Positions 1 through 7,031 of a stretch of 64,000 bases of DNA are shown piece by piece (within the stretch, counting starts at the first letter, position 1; the number at the start of each line of letters is the position of its first letter). The notes below the pieces were generated by a model. The model had not been told where the DNA came from. It ran no database searches and saw only the letters and a list, made by a program, of their open reading frames with translations. The DNA is from Waddlia chondrophila WSU 86-1044 (GTDB lineage: Bacteria; Chlamydiota; Chlamydiia; Chlamydiales; Waddliaceae). The stretch covers positions 1,129,340 to 1,193,339 of the forward strand of contig NC_014225.1 of NCBI RefSeq assembly GCF_000092785.1, written 5' to 3'. Both the position numbers and the translations under genes were made by a program.

Positions 1-324
1 GTGATGAAAATGGCCATACAAACTTTGGCGCCTTTTGCTCCCCATTTAGCTGAAGAGACATGGGAGATGCTGGGATTTAAAGAAGAACTTTCCCGCTGTC
101 TCTGGCCCGAAGTTGACCCCAAATACCTCAAAAACGATAGGGTAACCTATGTCGTGCAGGTCAATGGCAAAGTGCGCGGCAGGCTGGAGATGGATAAAGG
201 GTTGAGCAAAGAAGATTTAATGGAGTATGCTGTCAGCGATCCTCACGTCGTTAAGTTTCTGGATGGAAAAGAGATCCGAAAAGTGATTTTCGTCCCCGAT
301 AAGCTGCTTAATTTGGTTGTCTAA
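1..324 (+). CDS. leuS: Leucyl-tRNA synthetase, C-terminal end (partial)
   Basis: The last 107 residues of a class I leucyl-tRNA synthetase, which charges tRNA-Leu in the cytoplasm; the rest lies upstream of the window. The segment APFAPHLAEETWEMLG is the end of the anticodon-binding helical domain, and VQVNGKVRGRLEM followed by a small alpha/beta unit ending KVIFVPDKLLNLVV is the usual LeuS C-terminal domain. The GTG at base 1 is internal and not a start. The stop overlaps by about 17 bp the 3' end of the convergent DUF2063 gene, so there is no space for a separate terminator. Identification is secure because both the motif order and the terminal sequence match the family. Confidence 0.95.
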   Translation: MMKMAIQTLAPFAPHLAEETWEMLGFKEELSRCLWPEVDPKYLKNDRVTYVVQVNGKVRGRLEMDKGLSKEDLMEYAVSDPHVVKFLDGKEIRKVIFVPDKLLNLVV

Positions 325-1192
325 GCCACTGCATAGCGATCCACTCCTGAATCCATTTCTGGAGATGTTGAGCCGCATCGGGCAGATATTCTCTGCCTTG
401 CTCTGATAACCATTTGCATGCTTGCTCAATGCTGATCGGTTTTTTGAAAAGCGAAAGAAGGGCATACTCAACTTCGGAGATTTCTTTCCATTTGACATGG
501 TTTAAAGGGCTGCGGTAAACAATAAAATAATAAATCCTCTCTTTAGCTAATCTCGGAAAATGGCCGTTTTCTTCCGATAATGCGTGTTTTAAACCGGGAT
601 AGTGATGGCTCGACCAGTAATCAGGATCTTTGCCCTGAATTTCTTTCCGAAAATTAAAAAGGTCATGATTTATTTTAAAAAGAACGACATAAGGCTGTAG
701 CATTGCCAGTTTAAACAGCGCCTCTTCAGAGCTGCTTCCCTCTGTAATTGAGGGAAAAGAAGTTTCAAAAAAGGCCTTGTGCATCGCGTCGTCAATTGCA
801 ATCGAATCAATAAGAATCGGCTTATCATCTTCTTGATACCATGTCTCCATCCATTCTAAAAGGCGGTCACCGATATGAGAAACTGAGTAGTGTTCCGAGG
901 GATAAGTTTTAAGGTAAGGGATTGCAATCAACTTGTTGAATTTTCTGTAGCCAAGCATTCGGGTGGCCATTGTGTAGGTTGACTGCATCGCACTAAGCAG
1001 CCGCCACCAATATTGCTGATGGTAAATCTCAATTCTTTTTTCAGGTTTTAAAGTTGGGCTAGGCTTAATATATTTCTCAATTGGCCGGTCATTAGAAGAA
1101 ATGAATTTCTCATTGATCGGCCGAGTGATCACTTCTGCAAACCAGGTTTGCAACTCTTTTAACTTTTTAGGAACATTAGGATCGTAGCTCAT
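308..1192 (-). CDS. DUF2063 partner protein of an MNIO enzyme (BufC/HvfC-like)
   Basis: A 294-residue protein of the DUF2063 (putative DNA-binding/HvfC-BufC) family. These proteins accompany DUF692 enzymes and are thought to bring the precursor peptide to the enzyme. The N-terminal part (LKELQTWFAEVITRP, then a helix with IEIYHQQYWWRLLSAM at about residues 65-80) matches the family's N-terminal helical domain, and the region ending in YLPDAAQHLQKWIQEWI is the variable C-terminal winged-helix-like part. I chose the ATG at 1192 because it overlaps the stop of the upstream DUF692 gene as ATGA, which implies translational coupling; the upstream extension to 1249 has no ribosome site. It is the last gene of the minus-strand locus and converges on leuS. 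The family call is good; the partner role is inferred from family and position. Confidence 0.85.
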   Translation of the reverse strand: MSYDPNVPKKLKELQTWFAEVITRPINEKFISSNDRPIEKYIKPSPTLKPEKRIEIYHQQYWWRLLSAMQSTYTMATRMLGYRKFNKLIAIPYLKTYPSEHYSVSHIGDRLLEWMETWYQEDDKPILIDSIAIDDAMHKAFFETSFPSITEGSSSEEALFKLAMLQPYVVLFKINHDLFNFRKEIQGKDPDYWSSHHYPGLKHALSEENGHFPRLAKERIYYFIVYRSPLNHVKWKEISEVEYALLSLFKKPISIEQACKWLSEQGREYLPDAAQHLQKWIQEWIAMQWLRQPN

Positions 1193-2028
1193 GCGAATTC
1201 CATCTCTAGGTTCCTCTGGAACTGTTTGGCTTTTAACGCCTCTTCCCATGTTTTTTGAAAAGGAGGAATCTTATTGTCCCATTCTAATAGAGTGGATACC
1301 CCTCCTGTTTTGGGCCAAACATCCGCATAGATTTTCCAAACCTCATCTCTTACTGGATGGTCATGCGTGTCCAGTACATATTCCCCTTTGTCATTGTGGC
1401 CGGCGATATGGATCTGCAAAACGCGGTCTAAAGGAATATTATTGAAATATTCCCTTGGATCGAATCCATGATTGCGGCTAGATACGTAAATATTATTCAC
1501 ATCAAGCATGAAAAAGGTGTCTGATTTTTCTGCAATACGCGTGTAGAATTCCCACTCCGGCATTTCGTCAATCTGATAGGAGACATAAGAGGAAAGGTTT
1601 TCCAACGCAAAAGGAAGTTCGAGATAATCTTGTACAATGCGAGCCCTTTCAGCGACATAATCGGCAACCTCTTTAGTATAGGGGAGGGGAAGCAGGTCGT
1701 GATAATGCCCACCCGGTGTCTGTCCCCAGCAAAGGTGGTCGGAAACCCAGGGGGTTCGAGTCATTTTCGTAAGCGCCTTTAATTTTTTCAAATAATCAAA
1801 ATCTAAAGGCGTCGGACTTCCGATGGCTAAAGAGACCCCATGCTGGACAATTGTGTAGGTTTCAAGAAATTTTTCCAGATTGACTAATGCTTTACCTCCT
1901 TCAACCATAAAGTTTTCACTGATGATCTCAAACCAATCAACAGGGGGGCGCTTTGTCAAAATATCTGTATAATGCGGGATGCGCAATCCCAAACCGATCC
2001 CTAATTTGGGAATATCTCGATTTCTCAT
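1189..2028 (-). CDS. DUF692 multinuclear non-haem iron oxidative enzyme (MNIO; BufB/HvfB-like)
   Basis: A 279-residue TIM-barrel protein of the DUF692/MNIO family. Characterised members use a di- or tri-iron centre to oxidise cysteines of small ribosomal peptides, for example to thiooxazole or related heterocycles. Candidate metal-binding or active-site segments are visible in the usual order: VQHGVSLAIGSP (about residues 61-72), VSDHLCWGQ, ALENLSSYVS, MLDVNNIYVSSRNHG, LQIHIAGH, DTHDHPVRDEVW and LLEWDNKIPPF. The gene lies between a small exported Cys-containing peptide (upstream) and a DUF2063 partner (downstream, ATGA overlap). A strong rho-independent terminator separates it from the peptide gene, so enzyme transcripts are probably read-through products. 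The family is secure; the substrate is inferred from context. Confidence 0.92.
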   Translation of the reverse strand: MRNRDIPKLGIGLGLRIPHYTDILTKRPPVDWFEIISENFMVEGGKALVNLEKFLETYTIVQHGVSLAIGSPTPLDFDYLKKLKALTKMTRTPWVSDHLCWGQTPGGHYHDLLPLPYTKEVADYVAERARIVQDYLELPFALENLSSYVSYQIDEMPEWEFYTRIAEKSDTFFMLDVNNIYVSSRNHGFDPREYFNNIPLDRVLQIHIAGHNDKGEYVLDTHDHPVRDEVWKIYADVWPKTGGVSTLLEWDNKIPPFQKTWEEALKAKQFQRNLEMEFA

Positions 2029-2087
2029 GAATCTATCTCAACTTGCTCTGCGATATCAATCTTTTATATTTTTCGGATAAAAAAAAA

Positions 2088-2111
2088 CAAGAAGCCAAAT
2101 TTGGCTTCTTG
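2088..2111 (-). terminator. Intrinsic terminator between precursor peptide gene and MNIO gene
   Basis: A perfect inverted repeat (CAAGAAGCCAAA / TTTGGCTTCTTG) with no unpaired centre beyond the turn. Read on the minus strand it is followed by a run of nine T residues. It sits about 20 bp after the stop of the small peptide gene and 60 bp before the MNIO start. It would release most transcripts after the peptide gene and let a minority continue into the enzyme genes, an arrangement often used to keep precursor above enzyme. Confidence 0.85.
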
Positions 2112-2132
2112 TTAATAAAGACCGGTTAAAGG

Positions 2133-2327
2133 CTATTCACCATCATCTGGTGAATCGTCTTCTACACCTTCGCAACCATTGCCGCCACTGCAGCCATTGG
2201 CCTCTTTATCAATGCCTCCTGAACCTCCTTGACCGTCAGCAAATACAGGATGGTGACCGCTTGCCGCCATCAATACGCCTCCAGCAATTCCAAGCAAGGC
2301 TAATTTTTTTAAATCTAATAAATCCAT
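2133..2327 (-). CDS. Small exported Cys-containing peptide, putative MNIO substrate (bufferin/HvfA-like)
   Basis: A 64-residue peptide. Residues 1-30 form a signal-peptide-like leader: charged MDLLDLKK, hydrophobic LALLGIAGGVLMAA, then HPVFA as a possible cleavage site. The remaining 34 residues are Gly- and Asp/Glu-rich with only two cysteines, Cys46 and Cys52, in the repeated context NGCSGGNGCEG, and end in an acidic tail. The ATG at 2327 was chosen over the one at 2345 because GGAGGAGAG stands just upstream. Bufferin and HvfA precursors have exactly this form (Sec-type leader plus a Gly/Glu/Cys core) and lie beside DUF692 and DUF2063 genes, as here. No homology search was possible, so the precursor role is inferred from architecture and neighbours. 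An alternative is an unrelated small lipid-free periplasmic peptide. Confidence 0.75.
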   Translation of the reverse strand: MDLLDLKKLALLGIAGGVLMAASGHHPVFADGQGGSGGIDKEANGCSGGNGCEGVEDDSPDDGE

Positions 2328-2365
2328 TTCTCTCCTCCAATGCATTGTTAAGAAACAATAAAAAA

Positions 2366-2398
2366 GAAGCTATCCTAGGTTCTATTTGAATGAGCTTC
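2366..2398 (-). terminator. Hairpin with T-run after the coiled-coil gene, in the 5' leader of the peptide gene
   Basis: On the minus strand GGAAGCT pairs with AGCTTC(T) across a loop of about 21 nt, extended by A/T and G-T pairs, and is followed by TTTTTT. It lies just behind the stop of the 972-residue coiled-coil gene and can serve as its terminator. It also lies downstream of the predicted promoter of the peptide gene, so it would form the extreme 5' end of that mRNA and could act as an attenuator or stabilising stem. Confidence 0.55.
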
Positions 2399-2408
2399 CT
2401 CTTTTTTC

Positions 2409-2437
2409 ATTATAAAAAAATATAATTATTTTTTCAA
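2409..2437 (-). promoter_or_regulatory. Sigma-70-type promoter for the small peptide gene
   Basis: On the minus strand TTGAAA (2437-2432) and a perfect TATAAT (2414-2409) are separated by exactly 17 bp. The -35 overlaps the stop codon of the upstream coiled-coil gene. Transcription would begin near 2402, giving a leader of about 75 nt before the peptide ATG at 2327. It is one of the best consensus matches I saw in the window, fitting high precursor expression. Confidence 0.6.
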
Positions 2438-5352
2438 GAAAACACAAAAGAGGGGATCATTGAAGGGACATGGTCGACAGGAATTTCCTTAGGAATTGAA
2501 TCTAAAGCTTCTCCACCTTTTTGCAGAGCTTTGGCAACACCTTCCTGAACTCTAACGATAAGATTTTGAGTATAAAGAGGATTGCTGAACATCTTCTGGT
2601 AGATACGGTTAACCACCTCTTCGAGATGATTAGGATTTGAACCGATCACCAATTGGATCGCCTTTCGCGAAATAAAAGATTGCTGCTTTGATAAATAGAA
2701 AAGAAAATCATGAGCAATTCCGGCTGTTTTTTTTATTTCTTCATCTAGCTTTTTCTTCGTATCCTCTGTTGGGATCACCTCAGCAGGTTTGTAGATCAAG
2801 TCTTTAACGGCATCTTTTGTTGGGTAGCTTGTATGAATTTTCTGAGTAGCGATTTTCAGGAGATATCTTGGAGAATCTTGCAGCTCATGCGTTGCAGAGG
2901 AAATTTCTCTTGATAAGATTCCTTTAAACCAATCTGCGAAATATTCGGCAATACTGCTCAATTTTCCTAGCTTAAACACCGTATTAATGACAAGATCTCC
3001 ATAGCGGGCATTACCTCCGTGATACTCTTTCTTGAAGATGTCTTTTAATGCGGATCCAATGATAACTTCTCTGTCCTCCTCATCTGCAGCCTCTCTTTCC
3101 GATAGAAAATCCTCTAAAACCGCTTCCAGCTCCATCACCTGCTCTTCGATAAGTTTGTTTAATCTCTCATCTTCAAACTCAGAGCTGTTGAGATTTTCCT
3201 TTATCTTTAATAAAATTTCTTTAATTAAAGCGCTTCGTACCTCTTCTTTTTCATCTTCTGAATCGATCACTTTTGCGAACATTGGAGAATAGACGGCAAT
3301 TTTATCGGAAATGAGGTTTTTTACAAGTGATTGAACCATCGCATCCTGTATTGAGGGCAGCAAATCAAAAGCCATCATTTCGTCAATTTGTGATGGGACA
3401 ACAATTTTTTTAAATAAAGAAGCAATTGAGTCGGAAATCGTCGATTTGATCTCGTTTCTAGTCCAGCGCAGCACGTATTGCTCGATTCTTGATTGACTAG
3501 ACTCAATCACTTTAACGATCCTCTTTTGCTCGTCTGTTGCTCCAATTTCGCGGCAAATAAAGGCCGCTTCTTTATAGATTTCCTTGAACTCTGATCCCCA
3601 TTCTATTTGATTAAACAGATAAAGCAATCCGTCGACTTGATGGGATTCTCCCCCTGAATCGACTACTGTTACTGGTGGAAAGAGGAGCTGCATCAAACGA
3701 TTGGCTGAAGCGTCGAACAGATGTTTTTCTCCAACATCTTCCGGTTTGAATGCTAATTCTAAAACATTGAGTATTATCGAAACGATATCTGAGGATTTTT
3801 TCTCTTTTTCATCTCTGACTAGCTCAAGATCCTCTATACAAGGATGGCAAAATGGTTTCCCTTGAACTAAGAATTTTTTGTATTCTTCTTTTGCTGCTTT
3901 CTCTCCAACTTTTTGAAGCCACAAATCGCGCATTTTCATTTCAAGAGTTGCAATTTTCTGGTTATCGTCTGAATGATAGATCTCTTCAATTTCTTTTCTA
4001 GCTTCAGATTCTGCCTTTTCGCGAGCACTTGCAGCTACGCGAGCACTCCATTTTTCCAATCCCATTTTTAACACAGACGATTCTGGTTTTTCTTTTTGTA
4101 GTTGCTGAAACTCCAGTCTAACTTCTTCGTTAGCTCGTTTCTCTGCTTGTATTCCGGCTTCTTCTATCCATAACTCTTTTGTTTCTTCTAGATTGTCTGT
4201 GCGGAGGAGAATGAAACTCTGCCTAACTTCCTCTTCCTCCTTTGCATCTCTCCGAGCGTTGTCTTTAACAGCTCTATCATATCTTTCTAATCGGGATTTT
4301 TCCTCTTCGATCGCCTTTTCACGAGCATTTTCTGCACTAACCACAGCAGCAGACTGATCAGCAAACAATGCGATTATCTCATTAAACGTTTCAGTAAAAG
4401 GCGTTTTATCAATGACTTCAATCAATCGATTGAGAACAATTTCTCCTAATTTGCTCCCATTGCGCACCACCATCCGTTTAATGATTTCAGAGAGATCTTC
4501 TTTCAGATGATCATGAACTTTCTCATTAAATTCTGAAATCCGTTTTTCAACGAGAAGAAGGATGGCTTCTCTTAGAACTTTTTCAAAAATATTTTTTCTA
4601 TTAAAGTCTCCTCCTTTAAAAAGGGGATCCGCCTGATCTGTATTAAATAGCCATGTTATGCATTTTTCAATTGCGTCATTTTTGTTATCATCCGTAATAT
4701 CAGTTAATTTCTGTTCTAAATGTACACGAAAATCTTCCTGATTGATTTTATCTTTATCTTTCAAAAGCCCATGAATAAATTGTTGCAAACTTGGAGCCAG
4801 CTTTTCAGCGATGCTCAACTGATCTAGTTTTTCAACCAGTGGGCGATAGACGCCGCTAGTAATTGAAATCGCAACATCGGCACCAAATTTCAGGATAGAG
4901 TCCAACCCATCGATTTTTTCTTTCATCCCAGGAATCAAGGGTTCAATTTTCTCTTCATATGTCGTTTCCAAAGCAAGATTGATAAAGTTCATTGACTCCT
5001 TGACAAATTCTTGATAGACCGGATCATCAATGACTCTGGATTCTTCTCCATGTGTTGATTCAGCTTCCTCTGCTGTTTTAACTTCAACATTGCGTTCGCT
5101 AAGATTTGTTTCTGATAAAGATGATGGCCTTGAGGCCGAACGCCTATGCTGTTTAGCAGCCTGCAGATGTTCTAAATCTTTTTTAGAAAGATTGTAAGGG
5201 GAGGGAGAGAATTTATTTTTGATCGCTTTGAATATTTTTTTAATCGCATTCCAAATTTTTGAGATCAGTTTCAAAAAAGGGCAGCTATTCTTTATAGAAC
5301 TAGGTTCGTTTACTCGACTTATGTCGACTGGATCTGTAGCTGATGGAATCAT
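2434..5352 (-). CDS. Large coiled-coil protein of unknown function, paralogue of the gene at 7032-9557
   Basis: A 972-residue protein that I do not recognise. There is no signal peptide; a basic, aromatic stretch at about residues 25-50 (KLISKIWNAIKKIFKAIKNK) could be amphipathic. Residues from about 335 to 500 are rich in Ala, Glu, Lys and Arg with heptad-like spacing, suggesting long coiled coils. The C-terminal third (FADWFKGILSREISSATHE, then KKTAGIAHDFLFYLSKQ) aligns by eye with the end of the 841-residue protein downstream (LIGWFQGTLSETTSQTMHP, RRISALAHDTIYRSLEAR), and both share an LSK-type segment near residue 55. The two genes therefore descend from a duplication and flank aroC. Large coiled-coil proteins of this kind are frequent in Chlamydiae and some are type III effectors, but nothing in the sequence shows that here. 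Confidence 0.85.
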   Translation of the reverse strand: MIPSATDPVDISRVNEPSSIKNSCPFLKLISKIWNAIKKIFKAIKNKFSPSPYNLSKKDLEHLQAAKQHRRSASRPSSLSETNLSERNVEVKTAEEAESTHGEESRVIDDPVYQEFVKESMNFINLALETTYEEKIEPLIPGMKEKIDGLDSILKFGADVAISITSGVYRPLVEKLDQLSIAEKLAPSLQQFIHGLLKDKDKINQEDFRVHLEQKLTDITDDNKNDAIEKCITWLFNTDQADPLFKGGDFNRKNIFEKVLREAILLLVEKRISEFNEKVHDHLKEDLSEIIKRMVVRNGSKLGEIVLNRLIEVIDKTPFTETFNEIIALFADQSAAVVSAENAREKAIEEEKSRLERYDRAVKDNARRDAKEEEEVRQSFILLRTDNLEETKELWIEEAGIQAEKRANEEVRLEFQQLQKEKPESSVLKMGLEKWSARVAASAREKAESEARKEIEEIYHSDDNQKIATLEMKMRDLWLQKVGEKAAKEEYKKFLVQGKPFCHPCIEDLELVRDEKEKKSSDIVSIILNVLELAFKPEDVGEKHLFDASANRLMQLLFPPVTVVDSGGESHQVDGLLYLFNQIEWGSEFKEIYKEAAFICREIGATDEQKRIVKVIESSQSRIEQYVLRWTRNEIKSTISDSIASLFKKIVVPSQIDEMMAFDLLPSIQDAMVQSLVKNLISDKIAVYSPMFAKVIDSEDEKEEVRSALIKEILLKIKENLNSSEFEDERLNKLIEEQVMELEAVLEDFLSEREAADEEDREVIIGSALKDIFKKEYHGGNARYGDLVINTVFKLGKLSSIAEYFADWFKGILSREISSATHELQDSPRYLLKIATQKIHTSYPTKDAVKDLIYKPAEVIPTEDTKKKLDEEIKKTAGIAHDFLFYLSKQQSFISRKAIQLVIGSNPNHLEEVVNRIYQKMFSNPLYTQNLIVRVQEGVAKALQKGGEALDSIPKEIPVDHVPSMIPSFVFS

Positions 5353-5490
5353 AAAATAATTTCTTTTTGACTAGTTTTAAAAAAGTTATAATATTCTCTA
5401 AAAGTAAAGATTGTTTAAAGATTTAAATAGTAGTTAATTATTTTAAAAAAATTATAATAATTTTATAACGATTGGAATTAGGAGAATCAT

Positions 5491-5989
5491 TTATCGGCCG
5501 ATCTAAAAAACAACAAAATTTTTGAGAAATTAGCCTCTCAATATGCCGACTCGTTGATGAACACTGAATAGCAAAACACAGGGCTGGTTTCTCCCGAACA
5601 GCAAAAAGAAAAATATCGAATTGAATTCTTAGAAGAAATGCAGATGAATGAACTCAATGATGTTTTGATACGGGCTCTTGAAGCGATCATTCAGGAGGGT
5701 AGATCGATTCTTGACCCAACAGCCTACGCCGATCTGATGGTACAGATAAACAATGCTGCCGATTCTTTGGAAGAGTTCAATTCAACAGCCCTTGCCAGTA
5801 TGGAAACGATCGCAATCAATTGTTTTCATAAAGAAGGAAGTTTTGAAGAGTGCACGCACATTTACTCTTTTTTAACTATTCGCCCAAGACGAGGCTCAAC
5901 AACTAAAAAATCCAATGTTCGCAATTTTGCAATCGCCGGTTTTTAACTCGTATTTTAGAGAAAAGCTTAATTTTTATCAAAACGCTTGA
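5491..5989 (+). pseudogene. Decayed gene: lost start, internal TAG and frameshift
   Basis: A reading frame of clearly coding character. An AGGAG ribosome site (5480-5484) precedes TTA at 5491, where a start codon would be expected. The frame continues as LSADLKNNKIFEKLASQY, meets TAG near 5569, resumes as QNTGLVSPEQQKEKY and runs through ALEAIIQEGRSILDP. After IYSFLTI it needs a one-base shift near 5880 to continue as FAQDEAQQLKNPMFAILQSP and end at TGA 5987-5989, just inside the 3' end of aroC. An intact fragment from 5638 to 5946 remains open but is probably not a functional gene. The segment METIAINCFHKEGSFEEC with a following aromatic helix is loosely like the TPR of type III chaperones (SycD/LcrH); this is a weak guess. 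Confidence 0.55.
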
Positions 5990-7022
5990 CCCAACGATCA
6001 GCAAGCACAATGAGCATCATTGCACGGACAACAGGAACGGCACGGATAGCAACGCAAGGGTCGTGGCGCGAACCTTGCGGCAATTCATATATTGCCGGCT
6101 CACCATCGATAGTCACTGTTTTTTGCGCTTTTCCAATGCTCGAAGCGGGTTTAAAAGCAACTCTGCAGATAACAGGCATCCCAGTTGAAATTCCTCCCAG
6201 TGTTCCTCCTGCATGATTTGTTTCTGTCTTGCGTAAGCTCGTATACAAGTCGTTATGCTCAGATCCTTTCATTCTAGCTGCTTGAAAGCCGCTGCCGATC
6301 TCAAATCCTTTGCTTGCAGGAATAGACAGCATCGCATGAGCTAAATTTGCCTCTAACTTTTGATAGACAGGGTCTCCAAGCCCCGCCGGCAAATTTCTCG
6401 CTATTACCTCTACAACTCCTCCAACTGAATCTTTTTCTTCTAAAGTGCGTTCAATCATAGAGATCATCGATGCTTCTGTGTATGGATCGGGGCAAAAAAT
6501 GGGGCTGTTTGCTAAGTGGCTCTCATCCACATTGCCGATTGTTACCGATCCTGCTTCTTTGAGATACGCCACAACCTCCACGCCTTCAAGAACCTGCTCG
6601 GCAACAGCGCCAGCAGCTACACGGCAGGCAGTCTCCCTTGCAGAAGCTCTGCCTCCTCCACGATAGTCGTAAATGCCGTACTTCTCAAGATAAGCAGCAT
6701 TAGCATGTCCGGGACGCAGAATCTTCTCCATTCCCTGATAAGCACTTGATCTGACATCCAAATTTGGAATGCGGATGGCGATCGGATGTCCTGTCGTTTT
6801 TCCTTCAAATATTCCGGAAAGGATTTCTGCGCGATCGGATTCTTTTCTTGGAGAGGTCCATGGAGTTCGACCCGGAGCACGTTTTTTTAATGCGTCGTTG
6901 ATCTGCTCTTCGCAAATTTTAATATTTGGAGGGCATCCGTCAATCACAAGGCCAACTTCTTTTCCATGCGATTCACCCCATGTCGTTACCTGAAAATATT
7001 GTCCGAATTGATTGGATCCCAT
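5967..7022 (-). CDS. aroC: Chorismate synthase
   Basis: A 351-residue enzyme converting 5-enolpyruvylshikimate-3-phosphate to chorismate with reduced FMN, the last step of the shikimate pathway, in the cytoplasm. Family signatures are visible: the N-terminal GQYFQVTTWGESHGKEVG, the loop RPGHANAAYLEKYG, the signature GGGRASARETACRVAAGA, and the C-terminal RHDPCVAIRAVPVVRAMM. Length is normal for the short form of the family. The start at 7022 fits the conserved N-terminus. It lies between two paralogous coiled-coil genes rather than beside other aro genes, and its 3' end overlaps the tail of a decayed plus-strand gene. The identification is secure. Confidence 0.97.
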   Translation of the reverse strand: MGSNQFGQYFQVTTWGESHGKEVGLVIDGCPPNIKICEEQINDALKKRAPGRTPWTSPRKESDRAEILSGIFEGKTTGHPIAIRIPNLDVRSSAYQGMEKILRPGHANAAYLEKYGIYDYRGGGRASARETACRVAAGAVAEQVLEGVEVVAYLKEAGSVTIGNVDESHLANSPIFCPDPYTEASMISMIERTLEEKDSVGGVVEVIARNLPAGLGDPVYQKLEANLAHAMLSIPASKGFEIGSGFQAARMKGSEHNDLYTSLRKTETNHAGGTLGGISTGMPVICRVAFKPASSIGKAQKTVTIDGEPAIYELPQGSRHDPCVAIRAVPVVRAMMLIVLADRWVKRFDKN

Positions 7023-7031
7023 GAATGACTA

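Noticed and set aside
3032-3292. A Ser-rich open frame on the plus strand inside the coiled-coil gene
   Set aside because: It is the shadow of a Glu/Lys-rich coding region on the other strand, with no ribosome site.
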